Of a stretch of DNA of 64,000 nucleotides, positions 36,844-46,477 are shown piece after piece (position 1 is the stretch's first letter; each line of letters starts with the position of its first letter). This stretch comes from Nodosilinea nodulosa PCC 7104 (GTDB lineage: Bacteria > Cyanobacteriota > Cyanobacteriia > Phormidesmidales > Phormidesmidaceae): assembly GCF_000309385.1 (NCBI RefSeq), contig NZ_JH976537.1, forward strand, positions 2,802,010 to 2,866,009, given 5' to 3'. The translations under genes and the position numbers were made by a program. The notes beneath the pieces are model-generated. The model was not told the origin of the DNA, did not search any database, and saw nothing but the letters and a program-made list of their open reading frames with translations.

Positions 36844-38550
36844 CTAAAGCGTTTTAGTCTCTAGGGGCAAAAACACGGTCAAGACTTCCCCGGCCTGGGG
36901 GCGCTGCCGTACGATCAGCTTTCCGCCCAGGGCCTGAAACAGATTCTTTGTGGCGTTTAGGTTGAGGCTGAGGCCGCCAGTTTCAGGCTGAAACATCAGT
37001 AGTTGCCCCAGCGCTTTAAAGGGCGACGCGAAAGGATCGTGTTCCGGGTGAGACTGGGCGCTGCCCTCGGGGGGCTGCGACTGAAACTGAAGCTTGAGCT
37101 GATGCCCGGCCAGGGTCACCGCCAGCTCGATGTGGCTGTAGGGAGGCAGGCTGTGGGTGAAACGGTCAATCAGCCCGGTCAGCACCTGAGTCAGCATGGC
37201 CGGGTCGCTGTTGACCATGGGCAGGCAGGGGGGCACGTTAACCGTCAGGCTGAGGTTGCGGCGGCTGGCCTGCTGCTGCCAGCGAGGAGTGGCATCGTCG
37301 AAAAGCTGGTTTAGGGAAATGGCCGACAGCGGCGATCGCGGCCTCGGAGCGCGGTCTGTCTCCAGCTCCACGGCCCGGAATATTAGGCTAAAGCGATCGA
37401 TCTGCTGGGTGCATTCGCGATCGATCAGGCGCAGCCGCTTGGCTACCTCATCGCCAATGTCTTTGCGCTTCAGCAGCGATCGCGTCAGGGTGCGAATGGT
37501 CGTCAGCGGCGTGCGAATTTCGTGGGCCATCGCCTTCAGTAGCTCGGTGTCCGGGCTATCTGGAGGCGTTGAGGCGGGTTCTGGCCCTTCAAAAGCGGCA
37601 CTGCTAACGCCAGCCTCGACGTGGGGGCTGGGGTCGGTCTGAAACGCGGCCAGAATAGGGCGAGCGGGCAGGGCCAGGGCCGGGGTGGCCCCAGGGGCCT
37701 GCTGTTCTTCGCTGCCGGTCCCTGTCACAATCTGCGATCGCTGGCGCAGCTGGGCCAGAAGCAGCTGGCTGTATCGCGTCACCAAGCGATAGTCGGGAAC
37801 AACGGGGGAAAACTGATCGTATAGACGATCTAGCTCAGGCACTAGGGGCGAGCGGGTGGCGGAGACGCGATCGCGCAGCTGCCGCCAGCCCTGGCCCACT
37901 ACCTCGGGGTCAAAGGAAAACTGAAACTGAGGCAGCCCACTGGCGGCATAGCCCAAAACCAGCAGCAGGCTAAAGCGACGAGTCAGCAGTAGACAAAATC
38001 GCTCGCCCACCAGGGGGTCATTGGTGGGTAAGGGCACCATCTGTAGATCGGAAGCAGAGCCTGGAGCTTTCCCCTTGCCCTGCCCAGGCAATAGGGGACG
38101 CGTCACTGCAAGAATTTGCTCTAGCGGTTCCGGTACCAGCAGCCAGTGCGAAAGTCGCTGCCCCATCAGGCGATCGGGCAGCACCGGGAACGGCCCCGAC
38201 AGGACTCCACCCATCAGCGGTATCTGCCCAGGATTCTCTGGCACATCTAGCTCCGAGTGCGCGCCGGGCGGAAGCTCAATTAGCAGCTTAATTAAGGCCG
38301 TAAGACCACCCAGCCATTCCTGCTCGGCCTGCATATGAGCCTGATGTAACCCGCTAGAGCTATCCCCAGGCAAGCCATGGATAGCCCCATGCTCCCAATA
38401 GCGATCCCTCGCCCCGGCCACCGCAGAGGACGGCGGCTGATCAAGCAATGGACTGAGAGGTAGAAACTGCTGCACCAAAGGGTCACCTGTCTCTGCGATA
38501 GGCCAACTGCGGCACTTGACCTCAGTCAGCAGGTTGTCTGTTAAAGACAA
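36844..38550 (-). CDS. Sensor-kinase-like protein with degraded ATPase domain
   Basis: 568 residues from TTG 38550 (no better start seen). The N-terminal 300 residues are soluble and lack membrane helices; GERFCLLLTRRFSLLLVLG resembles the sensory part of cyanobacterial cytosolic kinases. The HisKA helix near residue 340 is canonical, LKAMAHEIRTPLTTIRTLTR, with the phosphoacceptor His. The C-terminal ATPase region has the right length, but the N box reads QVLTGLIDRFTHSLP (no Asn) and no DxGxG is present. Only an end motif, NLFQALGGKLIVRQRPQAGE, survives. It may be phosphorylated in trans. Confidence 0.8.
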   Translation of the reverse strand: MSLTDNLLTEVKCRSWPIAETGDPLVQQFLPLSPLLDQPPSSAVAGARDRYWEHGAIHGLPGDSSSGLHQAHMQAEQEWLGGLTALIKLLIELPPGAHSELDVPENPGQIPLMGGVLSGPFPVLPDRLMGQRLSHWLLVPEPLEQILAVTRPLLPGQGKGKAPGSASDLQMVPLPTNDPLVGERFCLLLTRRFSLLLVLGYAASGLPQFQFSFDPEVVGQGWRQLRDRVSATRSPLVPELDRLYDQFSPVVPDYRLVTRYSQLLLAQLRQRSQIVTGTGSEEQQAPGATPALALPARPILAAFQTDPSPHVEAGVSSAAFEGPEPASTPPDSPDTELLKAMAHEIRTPLTTIRTLTRSLLKRKDIGDEVAKRLRLIDRECTQQIDRFSLIFRAVELETDRAPRPRSPLSAISLNQLFDDATPRWQQQASRRNLSLTVNVPPCLPMVNSDPAMLTQVLTGLIDRFTHSLPPYSHIELAVTLAGHQLKLQFQSQPPEGSAQSHPEHDPFASPFKALGQLLMFQPETGGLSLNLNATKNLFQALGGKLIVRQRPQAGEVLTVFLPLETKTL

Positions 38551-38627
38551 CCCAACGTCTATTACGAGACTACGCCCTCAGCCAAAATTGAGCTATGGGT
38601 AGAACCGAACGGAAACCCGGCCATCAC

Positions 38628-38984
38628 TTAACCAAACCAGCTAGATGGAATGGGCTCAGCTTCTACCAGCTCGGTAGTTGTGCGGCGCTGCCAGATTTCA
38701 GGCCGACCCAGCAGAGCATCAATACCCTGGTGAATCAACTGCTTAATTTGGTCGTGCTGGTCAGACGAGTAGCAGTGCCCAGTTACCGCCATGTCAGAGG
38801 CGGCACCGCTGTCCATCGTGACGTACACCACCGGCAGCCGGGCCAAGACATAGGCCGTTAGCTTTTGGCGCAGTTCAGGAACAGCAAAAACCTGACGATA
38901 TTCGTAGAGCGGATAAGCCGCCAAAATATCATCGATCTTATCTGTCACGATCGGTAAAGTTAGATTGACAATTGTTTGAGTCAT
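38628..38984 (-). CDS. ComFB-family-like small protein
   Basis: 118 residues. The pattern ILAAYPLYEYRQVFAVPELR, then QKLTAYVLARLPVVYVTMDS, matches the helix-helix-strand core of cyanobacterial proteins related to late-competence ComFB, members of which have been linked to cyclic-dinucleotide binding. The family call is from pattern memory. It is the first minus-strand gene left of a 447-bp gap, with a good ATG at 38984. Confidence 0.5.
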   Translation of the reverse strand: MTQTIVNLTLPIVTDKIDDILAAYPLYEYRQVFAVPELRQKLTAYVLARLPVVYVTMDSGAASDMAVTGHCYSSDQHDQIKQLIHQGIDALLGRPEIWQRRTTTELVEAEPIPSSWFG

Positions 38985-39431
38985 CAGAATTAAACTCCAG
39001 GAGTGTTCGGCGTTAAGGTCAAGGGTAAATTGCTAATTCTTTAGCCAGGGATCAAACTAAACAAGCGGAGAAAGACCTGCAAGCAGGGCAAAAAGTTAGA
39101 GATTAGTTTTCTAGGCCGGATCTAATCAGCTCCGGCATCTATCTGAGGTAATAGCCAGAGCCAGGAGTCTGGCAGGAATTTGAAAGTTTCTAAAGCGCTG
39201 AAGCGAAACATGTCCCACCTCCATCAGGTATTCCCTATATATGCGCTTCAATGGCGATGGCCTTATCTAAGTTTTAGAAAATAATTATTTTTCTCTTCCA
39301 GAAGATTATGAAAACTACGTAAAGTGAATCGTTTCTCAACCGTTGTTGTTTCTGGCAGGAGTGCTAGTCTCCTGGCTATATACAATGCGTAACATTGGGC
39401 GGAGCTAGCCCTAAACTTGGCCGAGTAAGGA
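38985..39431. other. 447-bp intergenic region
   Basis: AT-rich relative to the flanks and between divergent genes. Contains a short hairpin, GCCGGATCTAATCAGCTCCGGC, at about 39115-39136. No coding or RNA gene is convincing. Confidence 0.4.
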
Positions 39432-40058
39432 GTGGGGGTCGGATTGCAGCAGATCGTTTTACTCGTCTGTGGCGGCATGCATCCGCCCAGCTATACAGAA
39501 CATGTCTTGAGGACTATTGCTGAGGACGAGACGCTGAGCACAATCAGTCGAGTGGTCTACGCAGCCCCCTCTGCGTATGGCCTAGAAATCCTCTCGCCCT
39601 TTGCTCTGCGGCAAGGGATCGAAGCTTCTCTGGCCGTTCCCGCCAAGGAGGGGACAGCCCCGGTGCTCGTTATCTGGGCCTTTAGTGCCGGTTGCGTCGG
39701 AGCGATGGCACTGGCAGCCCACTGGCAGCGCCATCGGGGGCCGGTGCTGGCTCTGTTTATGGTGGATGGTTGGGGAGTGCCCCGCGACCCGGCGGTGCCC
39801 ACCTACAGACTGAGCCACGATTACACCACCCACTGCACCTCTCGCTGGCTGGGGGCTGGCGACACCGACTTCTACGCCGATCCAGCGGTGTCACACCTGG
39901 AGTTTTGGCAGCAGTTGTCAACTGCAAGCGGTTGGGCTGTGGGGCCGGGCAAGGGCCGCCAGCGACTGAGCGCGGCCAACTTTCTCTGCCAGCGATCGCG
40001 AGAGGCGATCGCCCTCTATCAGAGCCAGCGCGACAGCCTGAATATCAACAGCCCATAA
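39432..40058 (+). CDS. Hypothetical protein, possible alpha/beta-hydrolase fold
   Basis: Up to 208 residues. GTG 39432 or TTG 39444 could start it; the latter has AAGGAG at better spacing. QQIVLLVCGGMHPPSYTEHV opens a strand-loop resembling hydrolases, and LVIWAFSAGCVGAMALAAHW looks like a nucleophile elbow (F-S-A-G-C). The end of the protein is short for a complete hydrolase, and a catalytic His is not obvious. It may be a degenerate or specialised member. Confidence 0.55.
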   Translation: MGVGLQQIVLLVCGGMHPPSYTEHVLRTIAEDETLSTISRVVYAAPSAYGLEILSPFALRQGIEASLAVPAKEGTAPVLVIWAFSAGCVGAMALAAHWQRHRGPVLALFMVDGWGVPRDPAVPTYRLSHDYTTHCTSRWLGAGDTDFYADPAVSHLEFWQQLSTASGWAVGPGKGRQRLSAANFLCQRSREAIALYQSQRDSLNINSP

Positions 40059-40242
40059 CGAGGGGCCTAAAGTAGTCCCTCTAGCCATAAAGACCCCGGC
40101 CTCTGCTGCTAATATGAGGGGAAATGTTTCTCATTTAACAGCATTTAAAAGCATCATTCCTGTAAAGCAGCGGCGGTAAGCCTGTTTACCGCCCGTGTGG
40201 CCTGAGGGAGAAAATGTTCGCAATTTATTTTCTTCTTAAGCA

Positions 40243-42132
40243 ATGCACTCTAGCCCTAGCCCAACCCAAGCACTCGCCGCCATGACAACTCCCGTTGCCG
40301 CTCCTAACAGTGTTCTTGTGCGCCGCGCCTCCGGTGCCTTTGCTCTGATCGACAGCCTCAGACGGCATGGAGTAGAGCATATTTTTGGGTATCCCGGTGG
40401 GGCGATTTTGCCCATCTATGACGAGCTGTATCGGGCTGAGGCCGCAGGGGGCATCAGCCACATTCTGGTGCGCCACGAGCAGGGGGGTGCCCACGCGGCT
40501 GACGGCTATGCCCGAGCAACCGGGAAAGTGGGCGTCTGCTTTGGCACCTCTGGCCCCGGCGCTACCAACCTGGTCACTGGCATTGCCACCGCGCAGATGG
40601 ACTCGGTGCCGATGGTGGTGATCACGGGCCAGGTGCCCAGCCATGCGATCGGCAGCGATGCGTTTCAGGAAACCGATATTTTTGGCATTACCCTGCCCCT
40701 GGTCAAGCATTCCTACGTAGCCCGCACCCCCGACCAAATTCCCCGCATGGTGGCGGAGGCGTTCTACATTGCCCAGACCGGCCGACCCGGCCCAGTCCTG
40801 ATTGATATTCCCAAAGACATTGGTCTAGCGGAATTTGACTATGTGCCTGTGGAGCCTGGGCAGGTCACTTTACCTGGATACAGACCCACCATCAAAGGCA
40901 ATGCGCGCCAGGTCAACCCCGCCCTCCGGCTGCTGCGCCAGAGTGAGCGCCCGCTGCTGTATGTGGGAGGCGGCGCCATTACCGCTGGTGCCCACGAGGA
41001 GATTCGGCGGCTGGCGGAATATTTTCAAATTCCGGTGACCACGACGCTGATGGGTAAGGGGGCTTTTGATGAGCACCACCCCCTGGCCCTGGGTATGTTG
41101 GGCATGCATGGCACCGCTTACGCCAACTTTGCCGTCAGCGAGTGCGACCTGCTCATTGCGGCGGGGGCCCGCTTTGACGATCGCGTCACCGGCAAGCTCG
41201 ACGAGTTTGCCTCCCGCGCCCAGGTGATTCACATTGACATTGACCCCGCCGAGGTGGGCAAAAACCGAACTCCCCAGGTGCCCATCGTAGGTGATATCAA
41301 GCAGGTGCTGACTCATCTGCTCAACCGCCTGGAGGAAGAGAACCAGCTGCCGCCCCCCAATCAGACGGCGGCCTGGCGCGATCGCATCGATCGCTGGAAG
41401 CGCGACTATCCGCTGGTTGTACCCACCTATCCCGACGTTCTGTCGCCCCAGGAAGTTATTCACGAGCTCGCCACCCAGGCCCCCCATGCCTACTTCACCA
41501 CCGATGTAGGGCAGCACCAGATGTGGTCAGCTCAGTTTTTAAAGAACGGTCCTCGCCAGTGGATCTCCAGCGCTGGTTTAGGCACCATGGGCTTTGGCAT
41601 GCCGGCAGCGATGGGGGTGCAGGTCGCACTCCCCCAAGAAACCGTCATTTGCATCAGCGGCGATGCCAGCTTTCAGATGAACTTGCAGGAACTCGGCACC
41701 CTGGCCCAGTACGGCATTCCGGTGAAAACCGTGATTGTCAACAACGGCTGGCAGGGCATGGTGCGCCAGTGGCAGCAGGCTTTCCACGGCGAGCGCTATT
41801 CTTCCTCCAATATGGAAGTGGGCATGCCCGACTTTGAGCTGCTGGCCCAGGCCTACGGGATTAAAGGTATGGTGGTGCGCGATCGCGATCGGCTCCGCCC
41901 AGCCGTAGCCGAAATGCTGGCCCATAGCGGTCCTGTACTGCTAGACGTGCGCGTGCGCCGCGACGAAAACTGCTATCCCATGGTTGCCCCTGGCAAGGGC
42001 AACCACCAAATGATTGGCCTACCAGAGGTGCATGGCATTGGCACTGACAACGGCATCGCCCCCTGTGTGAGCTGCGGGCACCACAATGCTTCAACCAGCA
42101 ACTTCTGCTCGGAGTGTGGCACCAAGCTATAG
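40243..42132 (+). CDS. ilvB: Acetolactate synthase large subunit with C-terminal zinc ribbon
   Basis: 629 residues. The N-terminal TPP domain has [20 protein letters not shown] and the activating Glu in [18 protein letters not shown]. The FAD domain is in the middle. The C-terminal TPP domain has [19 protein letters not shown] and [13 protein letters not shown]. It condenses pyruvate to acetolactate for branched-chain amino acids. After the normal end, residues 608-629 form a zinc ribbon ([20 protein letters not shown]), an addition not needed for catalysis. The small regulatory subunit is not in the window. Confidence 0.95.
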   Translation: MHSSPSPTQALAAMTTPVAAPNSVLVRRASGAFALIDSLRRHGVEHIFGYPGGAILPIYDELYRAEAAGGISHILVRHEQGGAHAADGYARATGKVGVCFGTSGPGATNLVTGIATAQMDSVPMVVITGQVPSHAIGSDAFQETDIFGITLPLVKHSYVARTPDQIPRMVAEAFYIAQTGRPGPVLIDIPKDIGLAEFDYVPVEPGQVTLPGYRPTIKGNARQVNPALRLLRQSERPLLYVGGGAITAGAHEEIRRLAEYFQIPVTTTLMGKGAFDEHHPLALGMLGMHGTAYANFAVSECDLLIAAGARFDDRVTGKLDEFASRAQVIHIDIDPAEVGKNRTPQVPIVGDIKQVLTHLLNRLEEENQLPPPNQTAAWRDRIDRWKRDYPLVVPTYPDVLSPQEVIHELATQAPHAYFTTDVGQHQMWSAQFLKNGPRQWISSAGLGTMGFGMPAAMGVQVALPQETVICISGDASFQMNLQELGTLAQYGIPVKTVIVNNGWQGMVRQWQQAFHGERYSSSNMEVGMPDFELLAQAYGIKGMVVRDRDRLRPAVAEMLAHSGPVLLDVRVRRDENCYPMVAPGKGNHQMIGLPEVHGIGTDNGIAPCVSCGHHNASTSNFCSECGTKL

Positions 42133-42231
42133 ATGATTTTGTAGCTTAGCAGGGCGTTTTGCCGAGCTTATAGCCCAAATTTTTCAGAATGCAGTATCCT
42201 GACTTCAGTTTCATACTGGTGTGGGTCATCT

Positions 42232-42762
42232 ATGTCCGCTGCTCTGAAATCCTATGTGCCTCGCCCCGTGCCGTCTCGGCAGGGGGCAGCGGCGACCCTA
42301 AGCCAGCGTGCCGCCGCTTTACCCGCAGAGACCAGGCCCAGGGTTTCTCCCCCCGCAGTGCTGCCCACGGCGCCAGGGATAAATGCTCCTGGACCAGGGG
42401 TAAAGCGGCTGTCTCAACTGCACCTGGTCTCATCGGCGTTGGCCGTGTCGTTTGTAGCCCTTACCCTGGTGAGCTATGGCGCCTCGGTCTATGTCAACCG
42501 CCAGCTCAACCAGTCAAAGCAGCGGCTCCACCATCTACAGCGCAGCGAGCAGCAGCTTACCACCGCTAACGAAGTCCTTAAAAACCATCTGGCCAAGCAG
42601 GTCGAAAGCAGCGAGCTAGGGTTTCAGCCTCCCCAGCCTGGCAATGTCATTTTCCTAAAGCCCACGCCACAGTCGGCGGCGGTTACTCTATCTCACCCGG
42701 TTACCCAATCCGTGATGGGGCGAATTGCCCTGCCTAAGGTGGATGTACCGCTAGGGTACTAA
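42232..42762 (+). CDS. FtsL-like single-pass membrane protein upstream of ftsI
   Basis: 176 residues with no clear homologue by motif. A Pro/Ala-rich cytoplasmic N-terminus (1-60) is followed by one membrane helix (HLVSSALAVSFVALTLVSYG), then a coiled coil (NRQLNQSKQRLHHLQRSEQQ) and a Pro-rich tail. This topology, size and position directly upstream of a class B penicillin-binding protein (37 bp) is that of FtsL or a cyanobacterial substitute in the septal machinery. The assignment is by architecture and context only. Confidence 0.65.
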   Translation: MSAALKSYVPRPVPSRQGAAATLSQRAAALPAETRPRVSPPAVLPTAPGINAPGPGVKRLSQLHLVSSALAVSFVALTLVSYGASVYVNRQLNQSKQRLHHLQRSEQQLTTANEVLKNHLAKQVESSELGFQPPQPGNVIFLKPTPQSAAVTLSHPVTQSVMGRIALPKVDVPLGY

Positions 42763-42799
42763 GCGCTAGCCCGACGTTTATTCGCTCTTTTACCTATCC

Positions 42800-44671
42800 A
42801 TGGCTAGCTCTGTCTACTCTGCCCGTCGCCGTCGCCGCCGCAAACGAACTCGCCCACCGATTGTCATCGCGTTTAATCCGGCGGCCAATCGGGTGCGAGT
42901 ATTGCTGGTGTGGGGGTTGCTAGTGCTTTCGCTAGTAGCGATCGCCGGGCGATTGGCCTGGCTACAGCTAACCCAGGGCAGCAGTCTGGCCAGTATGGCT
43001 CAGCAGCAAAGGCTTTCATCGCCCGTGCAGCGCGAGGTGCGCCACTCAATTATCGATCGCCAGGGCAACGTGCTGGCGGTCGACCGAGTCGTGTACACGC
43101 TCTACGCCCACCCCCGGCTGTTTAACCACCCCCAGCAGGAGGTAGCCGCCGCCCTCAGCCCTCTGGTAGAAACACCTGAGTCTGAGCTAATGGACCAATT
43201 TAGCCGCCAGTCCACGGGCATTCGCGTGGTTGACGGACTGCCTGAAGCAACCGCCGACCACATTCGCGCCCTGCGCCTCGACGGGCTAGAACTGCAACCC
43301 CAGCAGCAGCGTTTCTATCCTCAGCAGCAGCTGTTTGCGCCGATCGTGGGATTTGTGAATTTTGATGGACAACCCCAGGCGGGGTTGGAAATTGCATACC
43401 AGGATCAGCTGGCCTTAACTCCTCCTAAGGAAGCATCGGCGAACAGGGAAGCCTCAGCGGAAAAGTCCCTTCAGCCAGATGCCAGCACACCAGAGATCTA
43501 TGGCCCACCCGAGGAGGCACTCTGGGAAAAGCCCCAGGCCTCAGGTAAGGCTCCCGATAACACCCCGCCAGCCGCCTGGCCAGCGGGCACGGTAAGTTTG
43601 CAACTCACCCTCGACAGCAGGCTTCAGCGCACTGCGCAGCAGGAGTTACAAACCGTAGTTGAGCGCCACCACGCCAAGCGAGGCACCGTTATGGTGATGG
43701 ATGCTCGCAACGGCGAAATGCTAGCTTTGGCCAGCGTGCCCACCTATGACCCAAACCAGTACTACAAGGCCAATCTCAGCGACTTGCGCAGCTGGGCCGT
43801 TAGCGATCTCTACGAGCCAGGGTCAACCTTTAAGCCGATCAATGTTGCGATCGCGCTACAGGCCGGGGTTATCACCCCCGACGACATGGTCAACGACAGC
43901 GGCCAAATGCAGTTTGGCAAGTGGAAAATTCGCAACCACGACTACGCCACCGTCGGTGGACGGGGGCCGATTTCGATCACCGATGTGCTGAGGTACTCCA
44001 GCAACGTGGGCATGGTGCATATCATGCAGAAAATGCCCGCCAGCGACTACTTCAACTGGCTCCAGCGCCTTGGTCTTGAAAGACTCACCGGTATCGACCT
44101 GCCCGCCGAGGCCGTTGGGCAAATGAAACCTCGCGAACAGTTTGTCAAAAGCCGGGTCGAGTCGGCAACGACTGCCTTTGGCCAGGGCTTTTCAGTATCG
44201 CCCATTAAAATGCTGCAACTGCTGTCTACCCTGGCCAACGGCGGCAAGCTGGTAACGCCCCATGTGGTAAGCGCCATGGTTGCCAGCGATGGCAGCGAGG
44301 TTTGGACACCGCCTTTGCCCCAGCCCACATCCATTTTCTCGCCCCAAACGACCCAGCAGGTGCTCACCATGATGGAAGCTGTGGTCGACAACGGCACGGG
44401 CAAACCAGCTCAATTGCCAGGCTACCGCATCGGGGGCAAAACCGGCACCGCCCAGAAAGCAGCTCCTGGAGGCGGCTACGGGAAAGGGCGGGTCACCAGC
44501 TTTGTGGGTATCTTGCCCGTCGATGCACCCCGCTACGTGGTGCTGGCCGTAATTGACGAACCCCAGGGCGATGATGCCTACGGCTCTACCGTGGCCGCCC
44601 CCCTGGTGAAAAAGGTGATTGAGGCTCTGGTGGTGCTGGAAGGCTTACCGCCCAGCGCCCCAGCACCCTAA
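42800..44671 (+). CDS. ftsI: Class B penicillin-binding protein (FtsI/PBP2-like)
   Basis: 623 residues. A basic start (RRRRRRKRTRP) and one membrane helix near residues 35-55 are followed by the dimerisation domain with IIDRQGNVLAVDRVVYTLYA. The transpeptidase domain has EPGSTFKPINVAI (catalytic Ser in S-x-x-K, near residue 341), RYSSNVG (S-x-N) and GGKTGTAQKA (K-T-G, near 546). A Pro/Ala-rich stretch at about 210-262 is a non-conserved linker. It cross-links septal or elongation peptidoglycan. Confidence 0.93.
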   Translation: MASSVYSARRRRRRKRTRPPIVIAFNPAANRVRVLLVWGLLVLSLVAIAGRLAWLQLTQGSSLASMAQQQRLSSPVQREVRHSIIDRQGNVLAVDRVVYTLYAHPRLFNHPQQEVAAALSPLVETPESELMDQFSRQSTGIRVVDGLPEATADHIRALRLDGLELQPQQQRFYPQQQLFAPIVGFVNFDGQPQAGLEIAYQDQLALTPPKEASANREASAEKSLQPDASTPEIYGPPEEALWEKPQASGKAPDNTPPAAWPAGTVSLQLTLDSRLQRTAQQELQTVVERHHAKRGTVMVMDARNGEMLALASVPTYDPNQYYKANLSDLRSWAVSDLYEPGSTFKPINVAIALQAGVITPDDMVNDSGQMQFGKWKIRNHDYATVGGRGPISITDVLRYSSNVGMVHIMQKMPASDYFNWLQRLGLERLTGIDLPAEAVGQMKPREQFVKSRVESATTAFGQGFSVSPIKMLQLLSTLANGGKLVTPHVVSAMVASDGSEVWTPPLPQPTSIFSPQTTQQVLTMMEAVVDNGTGKPAQLPGYRIGGKTGTAQKAAPGGGYGKGRVTSFVGILPVDAPRYVVLAVIDEPQGDDAYGSTVAAPLVKKVIEALVVLEGLPPSAPAP

Positions 44672-45636
44672 AATTCGGTTTCTGAGACTGTACCACCGAG
44701 ATTCTCGACGATCGCCCTAGTGTTAGCGGCCATCATTTTCAGGTAGGTGTCACCGTCGCTGCCCGGCGCACCAATCGAGTCGGAATACAGCTGAGTTGGG
44801 GCCAGCGGAACCCCTGCTTCACTCGCCACCGTGGTAATCAGCTGGGGATTAATGGTGGTTTCGGCAAAAATGGCAGGTACCCCTAGCGTTTGAATCGATG
44901 TCACCAGTTCCTGAACGGTGCGGGCACTGGGCTGCTCTTCGGTGCTGAGACCAATGAGGGTACCAATTACGCTGAGGCCGTAGGCGCTAGCGTAGTACTG
45001 AAAGGCGTCGTGGGTGGTCACGAGCTGCCGCTGGTCGGGGGGAATGGTGGCGGTTTGAGCCTCAATCCAGGCGTCTAGCTGGTTGAGTTCGGCAATGTAG
45101 GCGGCAGCGTTTTGGGTGAACAGAGCCTCCTGGTCGGGGGCCAGTTCAATTAGCTGATCGCGAATAGCTTCAACCATGGGCACTGCGTTGCTGACGTCGC
45201 CCCACACGTGGGGATCGGGTACGGTGCTCGTGCCCGTTTCTAGATCGAGGGGGGGCACGACTTCGCCAATGGCAGCCCGTTGGGCATTGACCCCAGCGGC
45301 GTTGAGCAGACGAATGAGATTGGGCTCTAGATTGTAGCCGTTGTAGAGAATCAAGTCGGCCTGCTCGAAGGCAATGCTGTCGGCGGGCACCGGCTCGTAG
45401 ACATGGGGGTCGGCACCGGGCTGCAAAATGCCGGTCAGGGCAATGTGATCGCCGCCCACCTCGGCAGCCCAGTCGGCGATTAGGGTGCTGGTCGCAACCA
45501 CTGCCGGACGAGTGTCATCCCCACCCGAGGATTCTGCCCCGCTGTCGGCCGGGGTGCAGCTGGCTAAGCTTAGCCCTGCGACCAGCATCGCAATCGCTAG
45601 TCTGCCGTGCCGCGGGACGGGATTCATCCATTGCAT
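44668..45636 (-). CDS. mntC: Metal ABC transporter substrate-binding lipoprotein (MntC/ZnuA family)
   Basis: 322 residues. A signal peptide with lipobox (VAGLSLASC) makes it a lipoprotein. Metal ligands are expected in ADPHVYEPVP, DPHVWGDVSNA and FAETTINPQ, typical of cluster A-I binding proteins. There is no His-rich loop like that of ZnuA, which argues for manganese, though specificity is not proven. It is divergent from the ATPase and permease genes across a short regulatory region. Stop overlaps the end of ftsI by 4 bp, tail to tail. Confidence 0.88.
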   Translation of the reverse strand: MQWMNPVPRHGRLAIAMLVAGLSLASCTPADSGAESSGGDDTRPAVVATSTLIADWAAEVGGDHIALTGILQPGADPHVYEPVPADSIAFEQADLILYNGYNLEPNLIRLLNAAGVNAQRAAIGEVVPPLDLETGTSTVPDPHVWGDVSNAVPMVEAIRDQLIELAPDQEALFTQNAAAYIAELNQLDAWIEAQTATIPPDQRQLVTTHDAFQYYASAYGLSVIGTLIGLSTEEQPSARTVQELVTSIQTLGVPAIFAETTINPQLITTVASEAGVPLAPTQLYSDSIGAPGSDGDTYLKMMAANTRAIVENLGGTVSETEF

Positions 45637-45641
45637 AAGTG

Positions 45642-45698
45642 CATTTCATAATCGTTTCATTTTTACGATATAATACATTTCATAATCATTTCATTTTT
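45642..45698. promoter_or_regulatory. Operator-like array of four TTTCAT hexamers between mntC and mntAB
   Basis: Two 23-bp direct repeats (45642-45664 and 45676-45698) differ at one base. Each holds two TTTCAT hexamers with 11-bp spacing (starting 45644 and 45655; 45678 and 45689), and the repeats are 34 bp apart. A plus-strand TATAAT at 45669-45674 lies between them. Direct hexamers at 11-bp steps are typical of OmpR-type response regulators; ManR of that class represses mntCAB in Synechocystis. The identity of the regulator is inferred. Confidence 0.75.
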
Positions 45699-45736
45699 TG
45701 CCTTGCCCCAGCTCAGCCGGGGTTGGAGAGATTGGT

Positions 45737-46477
45737 ATGGCCCCTACTCCCTGCATCACCGTTGACCATCTAACCGTTAACTACCGAGATGTGCAGGCGC
45801 TGAGGAACATCCGCCTTACCGTGCAGCCTGGTAAGGTGGTAGGCATCTTTGGTCCCAACGGCGCGGGTAAAAGTACTCTGATTAAGGCCATGCTGGGGCT
45901 GATGCCGGTGGTGACAGGCCGGGTTTCCTACGGCGAAGGGACCCTGGCCCGCCAGCTCGATCGCGTCGCCTACGTACCCCAGCGATCGCAGATTGACTGG
46001 ACTTTTCCCGCCACCGTGTGGGATGTGGTGATGATGGGCCGGGTGAAAAAAACCGGCTGGTTCAATCGCTTTTCGGCGGTGAGTCGACGGCTAGCCACGG
46101 AGGCTCTAGAGAGAGTCGGCATGCTGGAGTTTCGCGATCGCCCCATTGGTGCCCTCTCAGGCGGGCAGCAGCAGCGGGTGTTTCTGGCCCGCGCCCTGGC
46201 CCAGCAGGCGGAGATCTTCTTTTTTGACGAACCGTTTGTCGGGGTGGATCAGAAGACCGAAGCCGTGTTGTTCAAAATTTTTCAAGAGCTGGCGGCGGCT
46301 GGCAGCATTGTCATGGTGGTCAACCACGACTTGGGCGAGTCGATTACCCACTTTGACCAGCTGATTTTGCTCAATAAGGAGTTGATTGCCGCTGGCCCCC
46401 GCGACCGGGTGCTCACCCGCGACAATATGACCCGCGCCTACGGCGGACACGTGGGCTTCTTTGGCCATGTCGCCTGA
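45737..46477 (+). CDS. mntA: Metal ABC transporter ATP-binding protein
   Basis: 247 residues from ATG 45737 with GGAGAG upstream; an earlier TTG is not needed. Walker A is GPNGAGKSTLIKAMLGL, the Q-loop is in VAYVPQRSQIDW, the signature is LSGGQQQRVFLARALAQQ, and Walker B is IFFFDEPFVG. The ATPase of a MntABC/ZnuABC-type importer. Its stop overlaps the start of the permease by 17 bp. Confidence 0.92.
   Translation: MAPTPCITVDHLTVNYRDVQALRNIRLTVQPGKVVGIFGPNGAGKSTLIKAMLGLMPVVTGRVSYGEGTLARQLDRVAYVPQRSQIDWTFPATVWDVVMMGRVKKTGWFNRFSAVSRRLATEALERVGMLEFRDRPIGALSGGQQQRVFLARALAQQAEIFFFDEPFVGVDQKTEAVLFKIFQELAAAGSIVMVVNHDLGESITHFDQLILLNKELIAAGPRDRVLTRDNMTRAYGGHVGFFGHVA

Noticed and set aside
39263-39478. 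A 71-codon minus-strand frame in the gap before the 39.4-kb gene
   Set aside because: It overlaps the start of the plus-strand gene and has no good start or motif.
40060-40081. Short hairpin GAGGG/CCCTC after the 39.4-kb gene, considered a terminator
   Set aside because: Only five base pairs and no T tract.
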